From contig JALQBC010000028.1 of assembly GCA_023375675.1 (NCBI GenBank), forward strand, positions 516,041 through 580,040: a stretch of 64,000 nt of DNA, written 5' to 3'. The position numbers and the translations under genes are program-made. Source of the DNA: Cytospora piceicola (taxonomy: Eukaryota > Ascomycota > Sordariomycetes > Diaporthales > Cytosporaceae). The notes under the pieces are model-generated. The model was not told the DNA's origin. It searched no databases and was given only the letters and a program-made list of their open reading frames with translations. Below, in pieces: positions 11,851-23,064 of the stretch. Position 1 is the first letter of the stretch; each line of letters starts with the position of its first letter.

Positions 11851-14283
11851 ATGAAATTGGGGCCGACAAGGGCCCCAGTACCGACGACGGCCATGCCTCT
11901 ACCCAAGTTAAGCCCAGAGGTACAGGCGATGCGCCTACGCCTACGCCACATCCACATTCCAGACCTTCCTCCTCTATATGCTCCAAGGTTTCTTGCACCC
12001 AAGATCCGCGACCATATCGAAGGCCAGATCAAACAGATGCGTTCCGCCGCAGGACCAGACACCCTTCAGAGCCCAGATACTGCCGAAGAAGCAGGTGAAG
12101 ATGCGCCCCGCCCCTTCGGGAGGCCCCTCTCAAGCTTTGGGACATGGCTAAAGGGCGCCAGTCCGCCGCCTACCGTTCTCTCATTCACCCGCCGTCCAAC
12201 CTATGTCCTTCCGAAGCATCAGCTTCAGAATTCCGAGTCATGGGAGGCCCAGTACCTCACCAGCGCGCTGAAGAGCAGGATGCAGGTGAAATTCCCCTCT
12301 CCTCCTCAGTGGTCTCCATCGCCCTGGATGCCATTCTGGGAACAAAACAAAGCGAAGCCGGAGTTGAAGTTTGACCCACTCAACCATGAATGGCCTGCTG
12401 CAGGCATCATGGTCCTGCCGTGCGCCGAGCCCATGTACCTCGGGCCGGGCCAGGTGTCGATGTGGCCCATTATGGACATGAAGGACGATGTTCAACGTGG
12501 GAAGAAAAGGTTCCGCACGAAATACGAATACGAACGAGTGCTGGAGGATACCACAATAGAGGTGCTGAAACGCGAGTACGGCATCGAAGCCTTCGCCATC
12601 CCCGGCACACCAGGCGTTTGGGTCGAGTCAAAAATCCCCCCGCCAGAAATTGACTCGGCGCATTTCGACCAGAGCAGGACCACTCGAGCGGAGAACAGGC
12701 GTGAGAACGTCCGCCGCATAGCCACCATCCACGCCTCCATTACGGACGACATCACCCAATGGGGCGTGTCGATTCACGTCGGCCAGCCTGACCCCATAGT
12801 GGATGGCTGGACAAGCCTCACCAACCCGTGGACGCCCACCCGCCAACACAAATCCACCACCAGTATAGTCGCGGAACTCGCGCACACTGGAACGTCACCT
12901 CGACATGCGAGCCGCACGAATCAGGCGGACCTCTATAGTCACAGGAAGACCCGTTACCTGCAGACCTACTTCAACAAGGACGCGCCCTTTGCGGGGACTA
13001 TGTATCATAGCATGCCTTACAGCTTGATTAAGGTGCAAGATGGCCGGAGGGAACCGGCCCCGCTGGGCCTGGACAACCGTGACTTGTCAAGTGCTTGGAC
13101 CTACGAGTTCGGCCGCCAGCTCGGGATGCACGACGGCTTCATTGACCACTATGGTGTGGTCGACTTTGCGGAGGCCAACGCTACTCACTTGCCAATCAAG
13201 ACGCCCAGGCCCGGCTTCATGAGCCGACCATTGCTAGACGAGCACTGGTTGACTAACCCATACGAGCAAGTAGACGTCCCATCGGTGATGGTGGGCAAGA
13301 ATGAGTTGGTGTCGTCTGCAATCTTGGGGGACACATTACGTCTGGAGAGTAAAGATGGGAAGATCGATTCTGACACACATGAAGGATGGATGCTCTCGTG
13401 GCCACTGTGGCAGGACACCCTGATGAAGAAACTGGACCAATCCATCGCCGGTGGCGCGTGGGACACCAGGCTTAGGACCCATACGTGGGACAAGGAACAG
13501 TCAGCGAGGCAAGTGCGCCGCAAGGTAGCAGTCAAAGAGACGGAGGACCTTCAGCAGCAATGGAGCGCACAGACGAGGCAGCTCATTCGGCGGCCACTCA
13601 CGGATGAAATCATTCAGCAGCTGACCGATAGGACACGGGAGATGGAAAGGATCTTGAGAGAGGGTGCGCAAATAGGGGGCGTCAAGTCACAGGAACTGCT
13701 GGAGAGCGCTGCAACGATGCGTCGGCTTCTTGAGAGCCGGTTCCCTCGTCAGGACAGAGTCAGGGACAAGTCAGAAAGCGTCGATGCGCTCGAGCAACTT
13801 CTATCACAAATGGGGGCAGCAGCATCGCTGCTGAAACCGTCACCGACGGCATCACCGGAGCCAACATCTTCAGAGGCATCCTCACTCCGTCCAGCATCAT
13901 CATCGCCAATTCCATCGACGCAATTCGACAATTCGCCATCCTCTGAAGACGCGATGGAACGTGCGCTCAATTCCGCATGGAGCGAGAAGCCAAGCTCTGC
14001 GGAAAGAACAAATACGGAGCTGCGGGCACCTAGGGGGCCACTGCGAAACGAACGGAGAAGCGATGAGCACAAGCCGGTGGGTCTGTTCGGAGGAAAACGG
14101 ACCGAATTTGTCAAGTTCACGGAAACAAGGAACGAGCAAATCCAGAGTGAAAGACGACAGAAGGGCAGGAAAAAGGCGGAAGAACGCCGCAAGGCACAGC
14201 CCGCGGCCGTCACAACCCGTCCAACAACGCCTGGAGGGGTGCCGAGCTTCTTGCCGAGGACGCAACATATCAGTTGGGACTGA
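11851..14283 (+). CDS. large protein of unknown function
   Basis: Single open frame; the first in-frame ATG is at 11851, giving 810 aa. The frame stays open for 33 nt upstream and a good acceptor (CTGAC..CAG) ends exactly at 11850, so a short 5' exon is possible. No family recognised. What can be seen: a Pro-rich basic N-terminus (RLRLRHIHIPDLPPLY), a long middle region rich in Trp, His and Pro, a likely helical stretch around residues 560-640 (EDLQQQWSAQTRQLIRRPL, TREMERILREGAQ), a Ser/Pro/Thr-rich low-complexity stretch, and a highly basic Lys/Arg/Glu segment near the C-terminus (RRQKGRKKAEERRKAQ). No transmembrane segment. The length of the frame and even composition argue it is real. An RNA-associated or organellar protein is possible from the basic tail, but that is only a guess. 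Confidence 0.75.
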   Translation: MKLGPTRAPVPTTAMPLPKLSPEVQAMRLRLRHIHIPDLPPLYAPRFLAPKIRDHIEGQIKQMRSAAGPDTLQSPDTAEEAGEDAPRPFGRPLSSFGTWLKGASPPPTVLSFTRRPTYVLPKHQLQNSESWEAQYLTSALKSRMQVKFPSPPQWSPSPWMPFWEQNKAKPELKFDPLNHEWPAAGIMVLPCAEPMYLGPGQVSMWPIMDMKDDVQRGKKRFRTKYEYERVLEDTTIEVLKREYGIEAFAIPGTPGVWVESKIPPPEIDSAHFDQSRTTRAENRRENVRRIATIHASITDDITQWGVSIHVGQPDPIVDGWTSLTNPWTPTRQHKSTTSIVAELAHTGTSPRHASRTNQADLYSHRKTRYLQTYFNKDAPFAGTMYHSMPYSLIKVQDGRREPAPLGLDNRDLSSAWTYEFGRQLGMHDGFIDHYGVVDFAEANATHLPIKTPRPGFMSRPLLDEHWLTNPYEQVDVPSVMVGKNELVSSAILGDTLRLESKDGKIDSDTHEGWMLSWPLWQDTLMKKLDQSIAGGAWDTRLRTHTWDKEQSARQVRRKVAVKETEDLQQQWSAQTRQLIRRPLTDEIIQQLTDRTREMERILREGAQIGGVKSQELLESAATMRRLLESRFPRQDRVRDKSESVDALEQLLSQMGAAASLLKPSPTASPEPTSSEASSLRPASSSPIPSTQFDNSPSSEDAMERALNSAWSEKPSSAERTNTELRAPRGPLRNERRSDEHKPVGLFGGKRTEFVKFTETRNEQIQSERRQKGRKKAEERRKAQPAAVTTRPTTPGGVPSFLPRTQHISWD

Positions 14284-15225
14284 TTTTGGGTTTCTGCCAG
14301 AGGCGCGGGGAATCCAGCTGTAGGACCAAACATCACAAAGGGTCACTGCAATAACTGTTACTGTGGACAAGCGGTTGGTGGTGTCCGAAAAGCTTAGCAT
14401 TCAGCACGCCGCCATAATGATAATCTCGTCTCCAAGCTGTCGTATTCTCAGTTAAAGTCTGCTGAATTACGCAGTACCGACATGGTATGTGGGAAGGACA
14501 GCATACCATGGCTGCTCCAATTGGGACGGGCTCACGAAGGGTGTTTGTTGATACCTTGGCATTGCTCATTGGAGTGCCACTCTGTCCTGAGATTCAATGC
14601 TAGAAGCATCTAAGCAAGGCATTCAGGAAGTACGGGTACCACAAACAACCGAAGGCTGCAAACCCGAAACTCTGTGAAACGACGTGGTAAACGCGTGGGA
14701 GTCGCGCACGTGCTGCTTCTCCGACGAAGCTCATCTGGTTGTGACGACAGTGGTATGACCCGAGGACGAACATTCGGCACAAGAACCCCTCTTCATAGAC
14801 TGCCCAGTATGACAGCAAAACGACAAGCAAGCAATCATTATCACAATGGGTTCGGTGGAACCAAGGTGAAATTCAACGTTCCTGTGTCATATCATCATTA
14901 TCACGTTATTACATAGGGGCGTCGTACAAGCTCGCCGAATTCAGGACGGCGGAGATGCACAAGGCGTTCTTCCTGATGTAGTCCAATCCCAAGCAGGATA
15001 CGCCTGTTCGCTATGCATCTGGCGCTTCTTTTCTACCCGTCACGGGCTCTCCCTAATTGTCAAAGCGCATCGTTCCTAATGTACATCTCATCAAGCCGTG
15101 GACCTCTAGCACTTCAAGTCATGGTGCAGCTGACGTCGTTTCCGTTCCCAGCCGAATCTGTCACACGTGAACATAAGCATTTGTATTACCATGGATTGCC
15201 ATGGGTTGCGCGTGAGCTCTAGATT
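14284..15225. other. gene-free spacer
   Basis: Convergent space between the unknown gene (plus) and the GH105 gene (minus). Only short frames without family resemblance. Confidence 0.5.
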
Positions 15226-16709
15226 TCACTGACCTATCAGTCTCTCGACCTCGACCGAGGCGAGGATGTAGGCTCCGGCCCCAAATGGGCTGTTGTAGTC
15301 GATGGGCTGGCTGACGTAGTACTGCGCGGTGATCGGTGTCAGTATTGAGACCAAACGACAAGAGTATGGGAAGTGCGGAGAGAATGTAGGTTTCGAATCA
15401 CCTCGTAAGTAGCGGTCGAGTTCAGACTGCAAACCCCTACGGTACCGTTCCACCCCAAGGTGTCGTTCTCCTCCCTGACCAGAACCGTATTCGTCAGGTA
15501 CTGGTACGCCCGACAACTGATGTTGCGCGCGGTGTGCACGTCCTGCTCGGCGATGTAGCCCAGCCGTGCGCCCTTGAGGAGGGCGTAGGCAAACATGGCC
15601 GTGGCACTGGACTCGATGTAGTTGCCCTCTCGGCCGCTCTGGTCAACAACCTGATACCAGCCACCAGTGCTGTTGTCGACTGCCTGCATGATGCTGGAAG
15701 CCAACTCCTGGTAGTAACTCAGGAGGGGGCGGCGCCAGGTGCCGGTGAACTCGGCCGGCAGAAGCTGGATGGTGTCGACGAGAGCCATGGCGTACCAGCC
15801 TAGGCTACGGCCCCAGACGATGGGCGAGGAACCAGTAGCGCGGCCGGCCCAGGTGGCCTTCCTGGTGGCGTCGTAGCCGTGGTAGAGTAGGCCGGTGGTT
15901 GCGTTGCGGCAGTGCTCCCATAGCAGGGTGAACTGTAGCAAGATGTCGTTCAAGGGATCGTTGTTAGTGATGCAGGTGCTTTCGTGGTCGACGTCGCTGA
16001 CGCCGAAGCAGTGCTTGTTCAGGGCGTATATGGCGGAGAAGGGCGCGAAGGAGTACATGCCGTCCAGGTAGCTCCACTGGGGGTAGTTCTGCCAGTACCA
16101 CAGTCCATTCTCGCTGTTGCGCTGGTTCAGGTCGATGCTCTGGGCAAGACCCTGAAGCGCCTCGTTGTAGATGAAGCTGCCGTTCTGAACCATGGCGTTG
16201 CCGTTGGAGAGGCGGTCGAGGGGCCAGTTGTCGACATCGGCGACGGGGCTGGTCAGGTAGTCCGCGACGGCCTGGGTGCTGCGGTGGAGGTAGTCGCGGA
16301 TGAGCTGTTGCTTGGGATATCGGTCGAGAACCGCGGTGAGGGCCTTTTGGGTGAAGCCCGCCTGGAGGGCCTGTGCTGCATTGTCGGGGTCGGTCACAAT
16401 GCCTTGCTGGCGCGCGATGAGGGACTCTGCCATCCAGGTCGAGTAGCTGGAGATACAGAACTCTTTGGGGTTGGCCAGGTCGCTGGTGTCTTCCCTCCTC
16501 GTAGCGGTGGCGATCGCACTACAACTTCCAATCGTCACGAAAAGGAAGAAGACGCCGACGACACAGCGGGTTTTCCAGGTAGATGAACGCATTTTATCGT
16601 ACAGGTCCTGATTGAAGATGCGAAAGCGACGGTAGCGTTCCTTCCAGGTAGATGCTAGATTGGAGCGAAGCTGGCCGAGCGAACCTTGCACAGTATCGAT
16701 TGGCTTCAT
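15226..16709 (-). CDS. GH105-type unsaturated glucuronyl/rhamnogalacturonyl hydrolase
   Basis: Exons 16709-15402 and 15321-15226, intron 80 nt (GTGATT..CAG, phase 0), product 467 aa. The splice joins STATYE to YYVSQP, then FGAGAYILASVEVERL, the expected C-terminal end of this family. A hydrophobic segment lies at about residues 48-66. If translation starts at Met40 (16592) it becomes a clean signal peptide, so that start may be the functional one; Met1 would give a 47-residue cytosolic tail and a type II anchor. Central motifs WPLDRLSNGN, WSYLDGMYSFAPF and WGRSLGWYAMALVD fit the (alpha/alpha)6 barrel of GH88/GH105; the Asp in LDGMY is the probable catalytic residue by analogy with YteR. Known role: removes unsaturated uronic acid from oligosaccharides left by pectate or rhamnogalacturonan lyases. 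Many N-glycosylation sequons fit secretion. Confidence 0.9.
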
Positions 16710-16939
16710 GGTTCTTAAGTTTGGAGGGGAAAGGTTTGTATGAGTTGTTGTAACGGGGCCTGGTCGTGATGCTCAGCGACGTCGCAAAGGGCTGTAGCGT
16801 TATAGAGAACTGGGCAAACGATGTTGTAAAAGAGAGCGAAGCCAATCTTGGATGTCAGAAAGACAGTCAGGTATGTGTGGGGACTGAAAAGTCCGCGGGC
16901 CTTGTGGTAGTCGACGACCTAGTAGGCACGAGTGAGCGA

Positions 16940-16992
16940 GAGTCGAAAAGGGTAAGAGAGTCGGAAGGGTAAGAAAGTCGAAAAGCGTAGGA
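16940..16992. repeat. three-copy tandem repeat, unit 17-18 nt
   Basis: Units 16940-16957 (GAGTCGAAAAGGGTAAGA), 16958-16974 and 16975-16992 differ by one to four changes. On the minus strand they form a CT-rich tract upstream of the GH105 start, probably in its promoter or 5' UTR. Confidence 0.75.
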
Positions 16993-18100
16993 GAGTGAAT
17001 CCTGTTGATCATCAGGAAAGAGAGAAAATGAGCTCGTCAGGGATATGGAAACCAGTCAGTGGTTCAGTCTGGTGCTGGCTGGTATTGGTGCTGAAGACAA
17101 AAGCAATACCTGGGCCTATCTTTGAGGACTGGTGGGGCAAGGGTCAAGAAAGAAAAGGGCCGGTTTTGCTTCGTTGGTATCAAATAAGCTTCGCTATGCT
17201 CTTGCAATTAGATGCCTATAACAAGATAGTTGCATAAACACTTGTAGCATCACGTCAGGCACTTGAAGGTTTAAAGAGGTTGGTGAGATACAAATATTTG
17301 CGAGAGGAAGTGGATTCTTGCAGCCTTGTGACAGTCGAGCTGCATTGTAATACCCGACTTTGACAGGGATAAAGCTTTTGTCACCTGGGCAGACACTAGA
17401 CTTGTTCTCCGTCCTAAGGTTCTTTCAGCTGCATAACAGAAGAAGTATCGTAATCGAAAGCACTACCAAGCAATAGTAGGGTTCTAGACATCACGAACAC
17501 AACTATATAGTAACGTGTAATACGTGGTTTCACTCCATTCAATGTTGTACAGCGAGGTAACGATCCCATGTTTGGTCTAGATTCAAGACAAGCACTTGTT
17601 TCGAAGGCATTTGGATAGATCAGTCCAATCCGACGACATCAACCTCACTCAGCCTTCTTCACGGGATAATAGAAGGGGGCCCCCGGGGGGTAACAGGTGT
17701 TCAGAAGGGACTCGTGGCTACGTCTTTATATTTAATAAGCAATTATAACAACAGGGATATGAAAAAGGTGCTATATAGGTTAAGGGAGAGAGTATGCAAA
17801 ACATTGGCCCTACAAATAGAGGGAGCCTATAAGCGGAGAATATCCGAACGTGTCATGGGCAATGTATACTTAGGACATACATAACTGAGTCCCCTGAGCC
17901 ACCTGGGCAGTGGTAATTAGCACCACTGAACCTACAAATACAACAACTTTGTATGTGATATATACTCCCGTGAGATCAACACTGTTGAGGCCATGTGTAT
18001 AAATCACCAGGTCCTCTTAGCTTGTAGAAGTGGCAATAACCAATTACCTAGGTATGGCTGGACATCTGGAGGTGACAGCTACTATGTATCACATGACACT

Positions 18101-18172
18101 TATCTAGGTGCCTAGGTAAGTACCTAGGTAGTTCTTCAGAGACAGAGGTTACCTACCTAGGTAGGTACTTAC
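18101..18172. repeat. TACCTAGGTA palindrome cluster
   Basis: Several overlapping copies and variants of the palindrome TACCTAGGTA within 72 nt. The same motif occurs singly at many intergenic positions in this window. Confidence 0.75.
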
Positions 18173-18578
18173 TTTGTTTCCGTAAGTGCTTCCTTGCTCT
18201 GATTCTGGAGCTATCAGTTGCACCACAGTCACGGTTTTCGTCTGATGTGCTGCGACAAAGCGATTCGAAAGTGGGTGTGACGCGGTCTTCCCTCAAGAAT
18301 AGCATGCTCGACTGTCACAACAGGCACTTTCCATTTTCGACGACCTGGAGGCTTCTGTACCTGAACTCATCTTCTTACTCTATACTTCACTTCCAACACA
18401 CTTCTTTCGTTCTTCCATTCTTCAGATCGATTTCCTCACACCAATCAATTCCAACTTGGGCAAACCTACTAACCCATTCTCTTCAACCATTCTATCCCAT
18501 TGTCGCCTGCACATTGTCACCCTTCAACTTCATTGATACTGATCAGTCATACGTGTAAACGTATCCCCAACGGCGACA

Positions 18579-19832
18579 ATGAGCTATTACAAGAGCAGCC
18601 TCATCGCGGCCATGACTGTCTTCCTCATCCTGGACACCATCGCGGTCGCCGCGCGTGTCTACGTGCGAACCATGTTGATCAATGGCTTCGGCTACGATGA
18701 TGCGTTTCTGTGCCTGTCTTTCGTGGGTCCAGCCTTCAACCCCTCGCCCTGACGCGTTACGCGATCGAATACTGACAACGCCTCGGTGTGGACAGCTCGG
18801 TTACATCATCGCCTGTGCCATGGGCTTCACCTCCATACACTACGGTTACGCCGCTGAAGGAGACGACGCTCACAGGCCTTATTACGACAAGGTCAAGGCT
18901 GATTCTGTGAGTAAACTTCTCTCCCAATTGCATTGGCCTTTGGGGAGCAAGTAACAGAACACGAAGCTGACCATTTTATCGGTTGACAGTTTCTATACGC
19001 GAATCAACTGACCATTTACATCTCCTCTGGTATCGTTAAGCTGGCCGTGGCCCTCGTCCTGTACCGCCTTGCAACCAACATCCGTCTCCGGACCATTCTC
19101 ATCGGCTCCATGGTTATCGTGTTCATCTGGAGTCTTGTCACGATACTGTTCTCATCCTGGCTGTGCATATCCGATGGCTCCACTAGCTACATCAGTTCCG
19201 GCACTTGCCAGGTCGTTGGGTACTTCCGCACAATCTCCAATATTTTCATCGACTATTTCTTCGCCTTCTTCCCCATTTTCATGTTGTGGAATGCCAAGAT
19301 AAGCTTCAGAATGAAGCTTTCTGTTTGTATCCTTCTGGGTCTTGGCATGTTGTAAGTGACAACTCGTCGCCTTCTGCTCGTTGCAGTTTGGCCCAAGGCT
19401 GACAGAAGCATCAACCGCAGTGCAAGCGCCGCCACCATCGCCAAGCTGGTTATTATCATCCAGCTTAATCAGGCCAAAGCTCAGGTGGATACTAATCACC
19501 TGCACTACCAACTGCTCATCTGGGCCGACGTCGAACTGGGTCTTGCCATCTTTTGCGTCTCAGCCGCCGCTCTGCGTCCACTCCTCAGACGATTTTCCAG
19601 CATCTGGGGCTCTGCGAACATCCACACGCCCTACGGTGAATCGAATGATGCCAGTGTTTCGTGCCATCCTCTCAGCGGAAACGACCAGGTGCACTCGAGT
19701 CACAGGAGCGGATCTGGTGGACCAGAGGGATTGGCGGAGTATGAGTTGAGCAGGATGCCCTCTAACCAGTCGGAGGAACACCGGCACCACGAGAGACCTT
19801 GTTCCCGTGGAGATCAGGCTTTGCCGGTCTGA
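18579..19832 (+). CDS. SAT4/rhodopsin-like integral membrane protein (1)
   Basis: Exons 18579-18722, 18796-18906, 18990-19351 and 19421-19832; introns of 73, 83 and 69 nt keep frame, product 342 aa. The last acceptor is chosen among three in-frame AGs because GMFASAATIAKLV fits the family. Membrane segments are visible from the N-terminus (SLIAAMTVFLILDTIAVAAR), with the family motif GFGYDDAFLCLS after the first, then about six more; the loops carry Cys residues (SWLCIS, SGTCQVV). The C-terminal ~80 residues are hydrophilic, Ser/His-rich and presumably cytosolic. Known: the fungal rhodopsin-domain (SAT4, PTH11-related) proteins are multi-pass and mostly of unknown function; some are proposed GPCR-like receptors. 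No retinal-binding Lys is claimed. Confidence 0.85.
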
Positions 19833-20648
19833 TACGAGCTCGTCTGAACAGGGCCCATGAGATGTGAGGTTGGATGGTCTGGTGGTGTTTGCATGAGAGA
19901 GAATCGAGGCGTAGCTATCAAAGATTTCAAATATGGAGGACCGAGGTGTGGTCATGGCAAGCCGCAGGAACTCAATATTTGGTTTGGCACTGTGACACTT
20001 GTTGGAATCGATGTACAAAAAGCGGCGGATTTATTTGGGCTCTGTCTGCCCCATCTTGGACGATGTTCGTCAACGTCCTTCAACTTGGCGGTGTGGAGTT
20101 GACGGGAAAGTTTTGCAACTTTGAGTTTGGCATAGGTTTGCTGGAAAACAGATATCAGCCTCTTGTTTGATTTGGTTCTATCTGGACCTAAACACATTAA
20201 CAAAAAAGAGACAACCTTGACGGTATAAAACGGGGCTGACCTTTCGTCCGAAACTTGAATGGCTCAAATATCACCAAGCCAGAATTGTAGAAACCACCCG
20301 GGTCCTCGTATAGATGACAAGAGCAGTCCTAAATTTGAGACTCGGAAGCCAATTATGAATGGTGGTCGTGTCTTTTGGAGGTACACTTGACGGCAGCATG
20401 GCTTGCTGATTGAACCGTTCCGGTATGTTTCACACTTCTTGACCAGAGGCGGTTATATGACGTTCTGTCTGCGGTCTTCAGGTCAGAACATCCTCTTTAC
20501 CAAAGCACGCGAGAGAGACACCAATTTCGAGCAAATTGAAGTTGAATGCTTTCGAAAGCTCAAGGCCCAGTATGCCTATACTATACCAACGCTCCATACT
20601 TGAAGTACCACCCCCAGAAATGCTCCGCAATGGCCAATCTCTGTCTCC
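19833..20648. other. gene-free spacer
   Basis: Convergent space between the SAT4-like gene and the GST gene. Nothing beyond probable 3' UTRs is seen. Confidence 0.5.
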
Positions 20649-21494
20649 TTAAGGCAGTCGACTCCCCGTTCTGGTTGCCTGACCAACCTCTGAGCCCGTT
20701 GTATCTTCCGCATATCGTTGATACGCCGCGATGTACTTCTCATCATCACTCCACGTGTCCTGCACGCTCTCCCTCGCGACAATGGCATCAAACCACTCCT
20801 GCCACCTGGCCCACGTCTCCTCATCCTCTTTACCAGCCTCAGCAGCACCAAGGCCTCCAGGCTTGTAATGATCAATGAGGAACAGCCTCTTCGCCCAAGG
20901 GGCAAGCATGACGTCGACCATACTGAACCGCTCACCGAGGAACCACGGCCCACCGGCGCTCATCTCCTTCACCAGCGTCTTGATATTTCCGTGGAACTCC
21001 TTCCTTGCATCGTCGATACTGTACGCCTTCTCAGGCGTGTGTTGTATAAACTTGTAGAACCCCGGGATGATCTTGTTGCTAATGTGATCGATCCAAAGCC
21101 TACATCGCGCCCTTTCATAGGCATCCTCCGGGAGCAACCGCGGGCCATATTCTCCCTCGTCCGCATATGCCTCTTCCAGGTACTCACACAACACCAGGCT
21201 CTCATACAGCGGCTTCTGCCCCGCGCCCTTCTTGGCATCCACAGGCACCGCAAGCGTGGGCACCAGGCCGCGCGGGTTGAGGGCCAGGAACTCCGGGGCC
21301 TTGTGGTACGGGTTGATCTCCACGTACTGGTGCGGGATCTTCTTCTCGTGCATGACGATCCAGCTGCGCTGGACAAAGGGGCAGAACCACCCGCCGTACA
21401 GCTTGAGGGGGTGCTCGGCCGAGTGGGCGGCGGCGAACTTGGCGGCGCGCCCGGAGGTGTGCGGCTCCAGGGTTGTGTCGACTGACTTTGGCAT
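20649..21494 (-). CDS. omega-type glutathione S-transferase
   Basis: Single exon, 281 aa from the ATG at 21494. The N-terminal thioredoxin-like domain carries LKLYGGWFCPFVQRSW, where Cys38 of CPF is the expected active-site residue of omega/GTT-type enzymes, followed by the glutathione-binding stretch GLVPTLAV and ESLVLCEYLEE. The C-terminal helical domain follows (RARCRLWIDHI, GPWFLGERFSMVDVMLAPW). Known: this class uses a catalytic Cys for thiol transfer and reduction rather than classical conjugation. The frame is open to an upstream ATG at 21623 (324 aa); that 43-residue extension is rich in Arg, Ser and hydrophobic residues and acid-free, as in mitochondrial presequences, so two products are possible. 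The shorter start is chosen because homologous sequence starts there. Confidence 0.9.
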   Translation of the reverse strand: MPKSVDTTLEPHTSGRAAKFAAAHSAEHPLKLYGGWFCPFVQRSWIVMHEKKIPHQYVEINPYHKAPEFLALNPRGLVPTLAVPVDAKKGAGQKPLYESLVLCEYLEEAYADEGEYGPRLLPEDAYERARCRLWIDHISNKIIPGFYKFIQHTPEKAYSIDDARKEFHGNIKTLVKEMSAGGPWFLGERFSMVDVMLAPWAKRLFLIDHYKPGGLGAAEAGKEDEETWARWQEWFDAIVARESVQDTWSDDEKYIAAYQRYAEDTTGSEVGQATRTGSRLP

Positions 21495-22057
21495 TTTGAA
21501 GGAGGTGAATGGTCTTTTCCGGATGATACGGGTTCCTACGGAAGGGAATCTCATGGATATCAGTAAAATATTGAGGGCCAGGATCCGGATAGAGTTGGGA
21601 GTTCTTGTGATCATCATCATCATGAATGAGGGGTGTGGTTACTTTACTGCTGGCCGACAGTGTAAGTGAAGTAGCTGCCTTACGTCATGCACTGCACACT
21701 GTGCCGACGCACGTACATTGATATAATACCTAAGTACCTAGGTACCCATCCCAAACCCCGGCAGCGGCTTTCCAGGCTGTCAGGGTACCCCTGCTCGCAA
21801 GATACCCCACCAAAATTTCCATCAAGCTTCCCAGAGCTCGAACATCAAATCGCATCGCCAAGCTGAAGCCACTCAGAGTCGCACCCAGACAACAATCCAC
21901 AGTTACCACCCACCTCGGCATAGAAATCCCCTGAAACCGCAAGGGAAAGCAGGGCCAATCCGCCTCTCACGACTGAACCGAAGAACCAGAACCACCCTGC
22001 CGAACCAACAAACCGAACCGAAAGGCATTCAACCAGATATTCGAAGAAAACGGAACC
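21495..22057. other. divergent promoter region GST / RRP41
   Basis: Shared upstream region of two divergent genes. Holds TACCTAAGTACCTAGGTAC-like sequence around 21727-21747 and a (CAT)n run near 21613-21624 that encodes the poly-Met of the long GST start. Confidence 0.5.
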
Positions 22058-23064
22058 ATGCCCCTCGACACATCCTCCTACAACCTCGCGCTCCTGCGCG
22101 TGGACGGCCGGCGCTGGAACGAGCTGCGGAGATGCCACGCGCAGATCCGCACGCAGGCCGCCGCCGACGGGTCCAGCTACCTCGAGATGGGCAACACCAA
22201 GGTCATGTGCGTGGTGACGGGGCCGACGGACCAGCAGTCTGCGCGGCGGGCGGGCGCGGCGGGCGGCGCGGGCGGCGGCGCCCAGCAGCAGCGGTCGGAG
22301 CAGGAGAAGGAGGCCGAGGTGAACGTGAGCATAGTCGTCGCGGGGTTCAGCTCCGTGGACCGGAAACGGAGGGGCAGGGGCGACAAGTAAGTGACCATCC
22401 GTCTGTACTGCTACCTGGTGTTGGCTCTCCATGGCACCTTGTTATGGGCGGTCTTGAGTTTGGGACGGGGGATAGTCAGGCGAAAGGCAGAACAAGACGA
22501 GGACTTCAGAAAGCTCCGCAAGGCTAACAGTACGCGAACCACAACAGGCGGATATCAGAGATGCAATCGACCGTCTCCCACGCGCTGGCTTCCACCCTCC
22601 ACACAAACATCTACCCACACTCGACCATATCCTTCTCCCTGCACGTCCTCTCGCAGGACGGCTCCCTGCTCGCCTGCCTCCTGAACGCGTGCACCCTCGC
22701 GGCCATCGACGCGGGCATCCCCATGACCGACTACATAGCGGCCTGCACCGCCGGCAGCACGTCCACGTACGCCGCCAACGACGAGGGCGCCGACCCGCTG
22801 CTGGACCTCAACCACCAGGAGGAGCAGGAGCTGCCGAGCCTGACGGTCGCCACGCTGGGCACGAGCGACAAGGTCGTCGTCCTCGTGTGCGAGGCGAGGG
22901 TGCAGGTCAGCAGGCTGGAGGGTATGCTGGCGGTGGGCGTGGACGGGTGTAAGCAGGTCAGGCAGATATTGGACGCGTGTGTTCGGGAACAGGGTGGGAG
23001 GATGATCAGGGAGGGTGCGGTGGAAAAGGGTGTTGGTGTTGGGGATATGGATATCGATGGGTAA
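22058..23064 (+). CDS. RRP41: Exosome complex subunit RRP41 (SKI6), RNase PH fold
   Basis: Exons 22058-22386 and 22548-23064; the 161-nt intron (GTAAGT..CAG) joins RGRGDK to RISEMQ, product 281 aa. The start RVDGRRWNELR is the conserved opening of RRP41, followed by DGSSYLEMGNTKVMCVVTGP, and later DGSLLACLLNACTLAAIDAGIPM, both hallmarks of the RNase PH fold. Known: Rrp41 pairs with Rrp45 in the six-subunit ring of the RNA exosome, which is inactive itself and passes RNA to Rrp44/Rrp6 for 3' processing and decay in nucleus and cytoplasm. Between the two conserved blocks is a low-complexity Ala/Gly/Gln insert (about residues 64-85) made by very GC-rich sequence, probably a surface loop. Confident by family. 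Confidence 0.95.

Larger units (their letters stand above)
16710..18578. other. divergent promoter region, 1.9 kb, repeat-rich
   Basis: Between the GH105 gene (minus) and a SAT4-like gene (plus). No credible coding frame. It holds a short tandem repeat at 16940-16992, a G/C block around 17678-17692, and a dense TACCTAGGTA cluster at 18101-18172 with a single copy at 18045-18054. The last 200 nt before the plus-strand start are CT-rich, as in many fungal leaders. Confidence 0.5.

Noticed and set aside
15984..16586. 200-codon plus-strand frame
   Set aside because: Antisense to GH105; Val/Gly-rich shadow composition.
20718..21485. 255-codon plus-strand frame
   Set aside because: Antisense shadow of the GST gene; Arg/Leu-biased with no domain.
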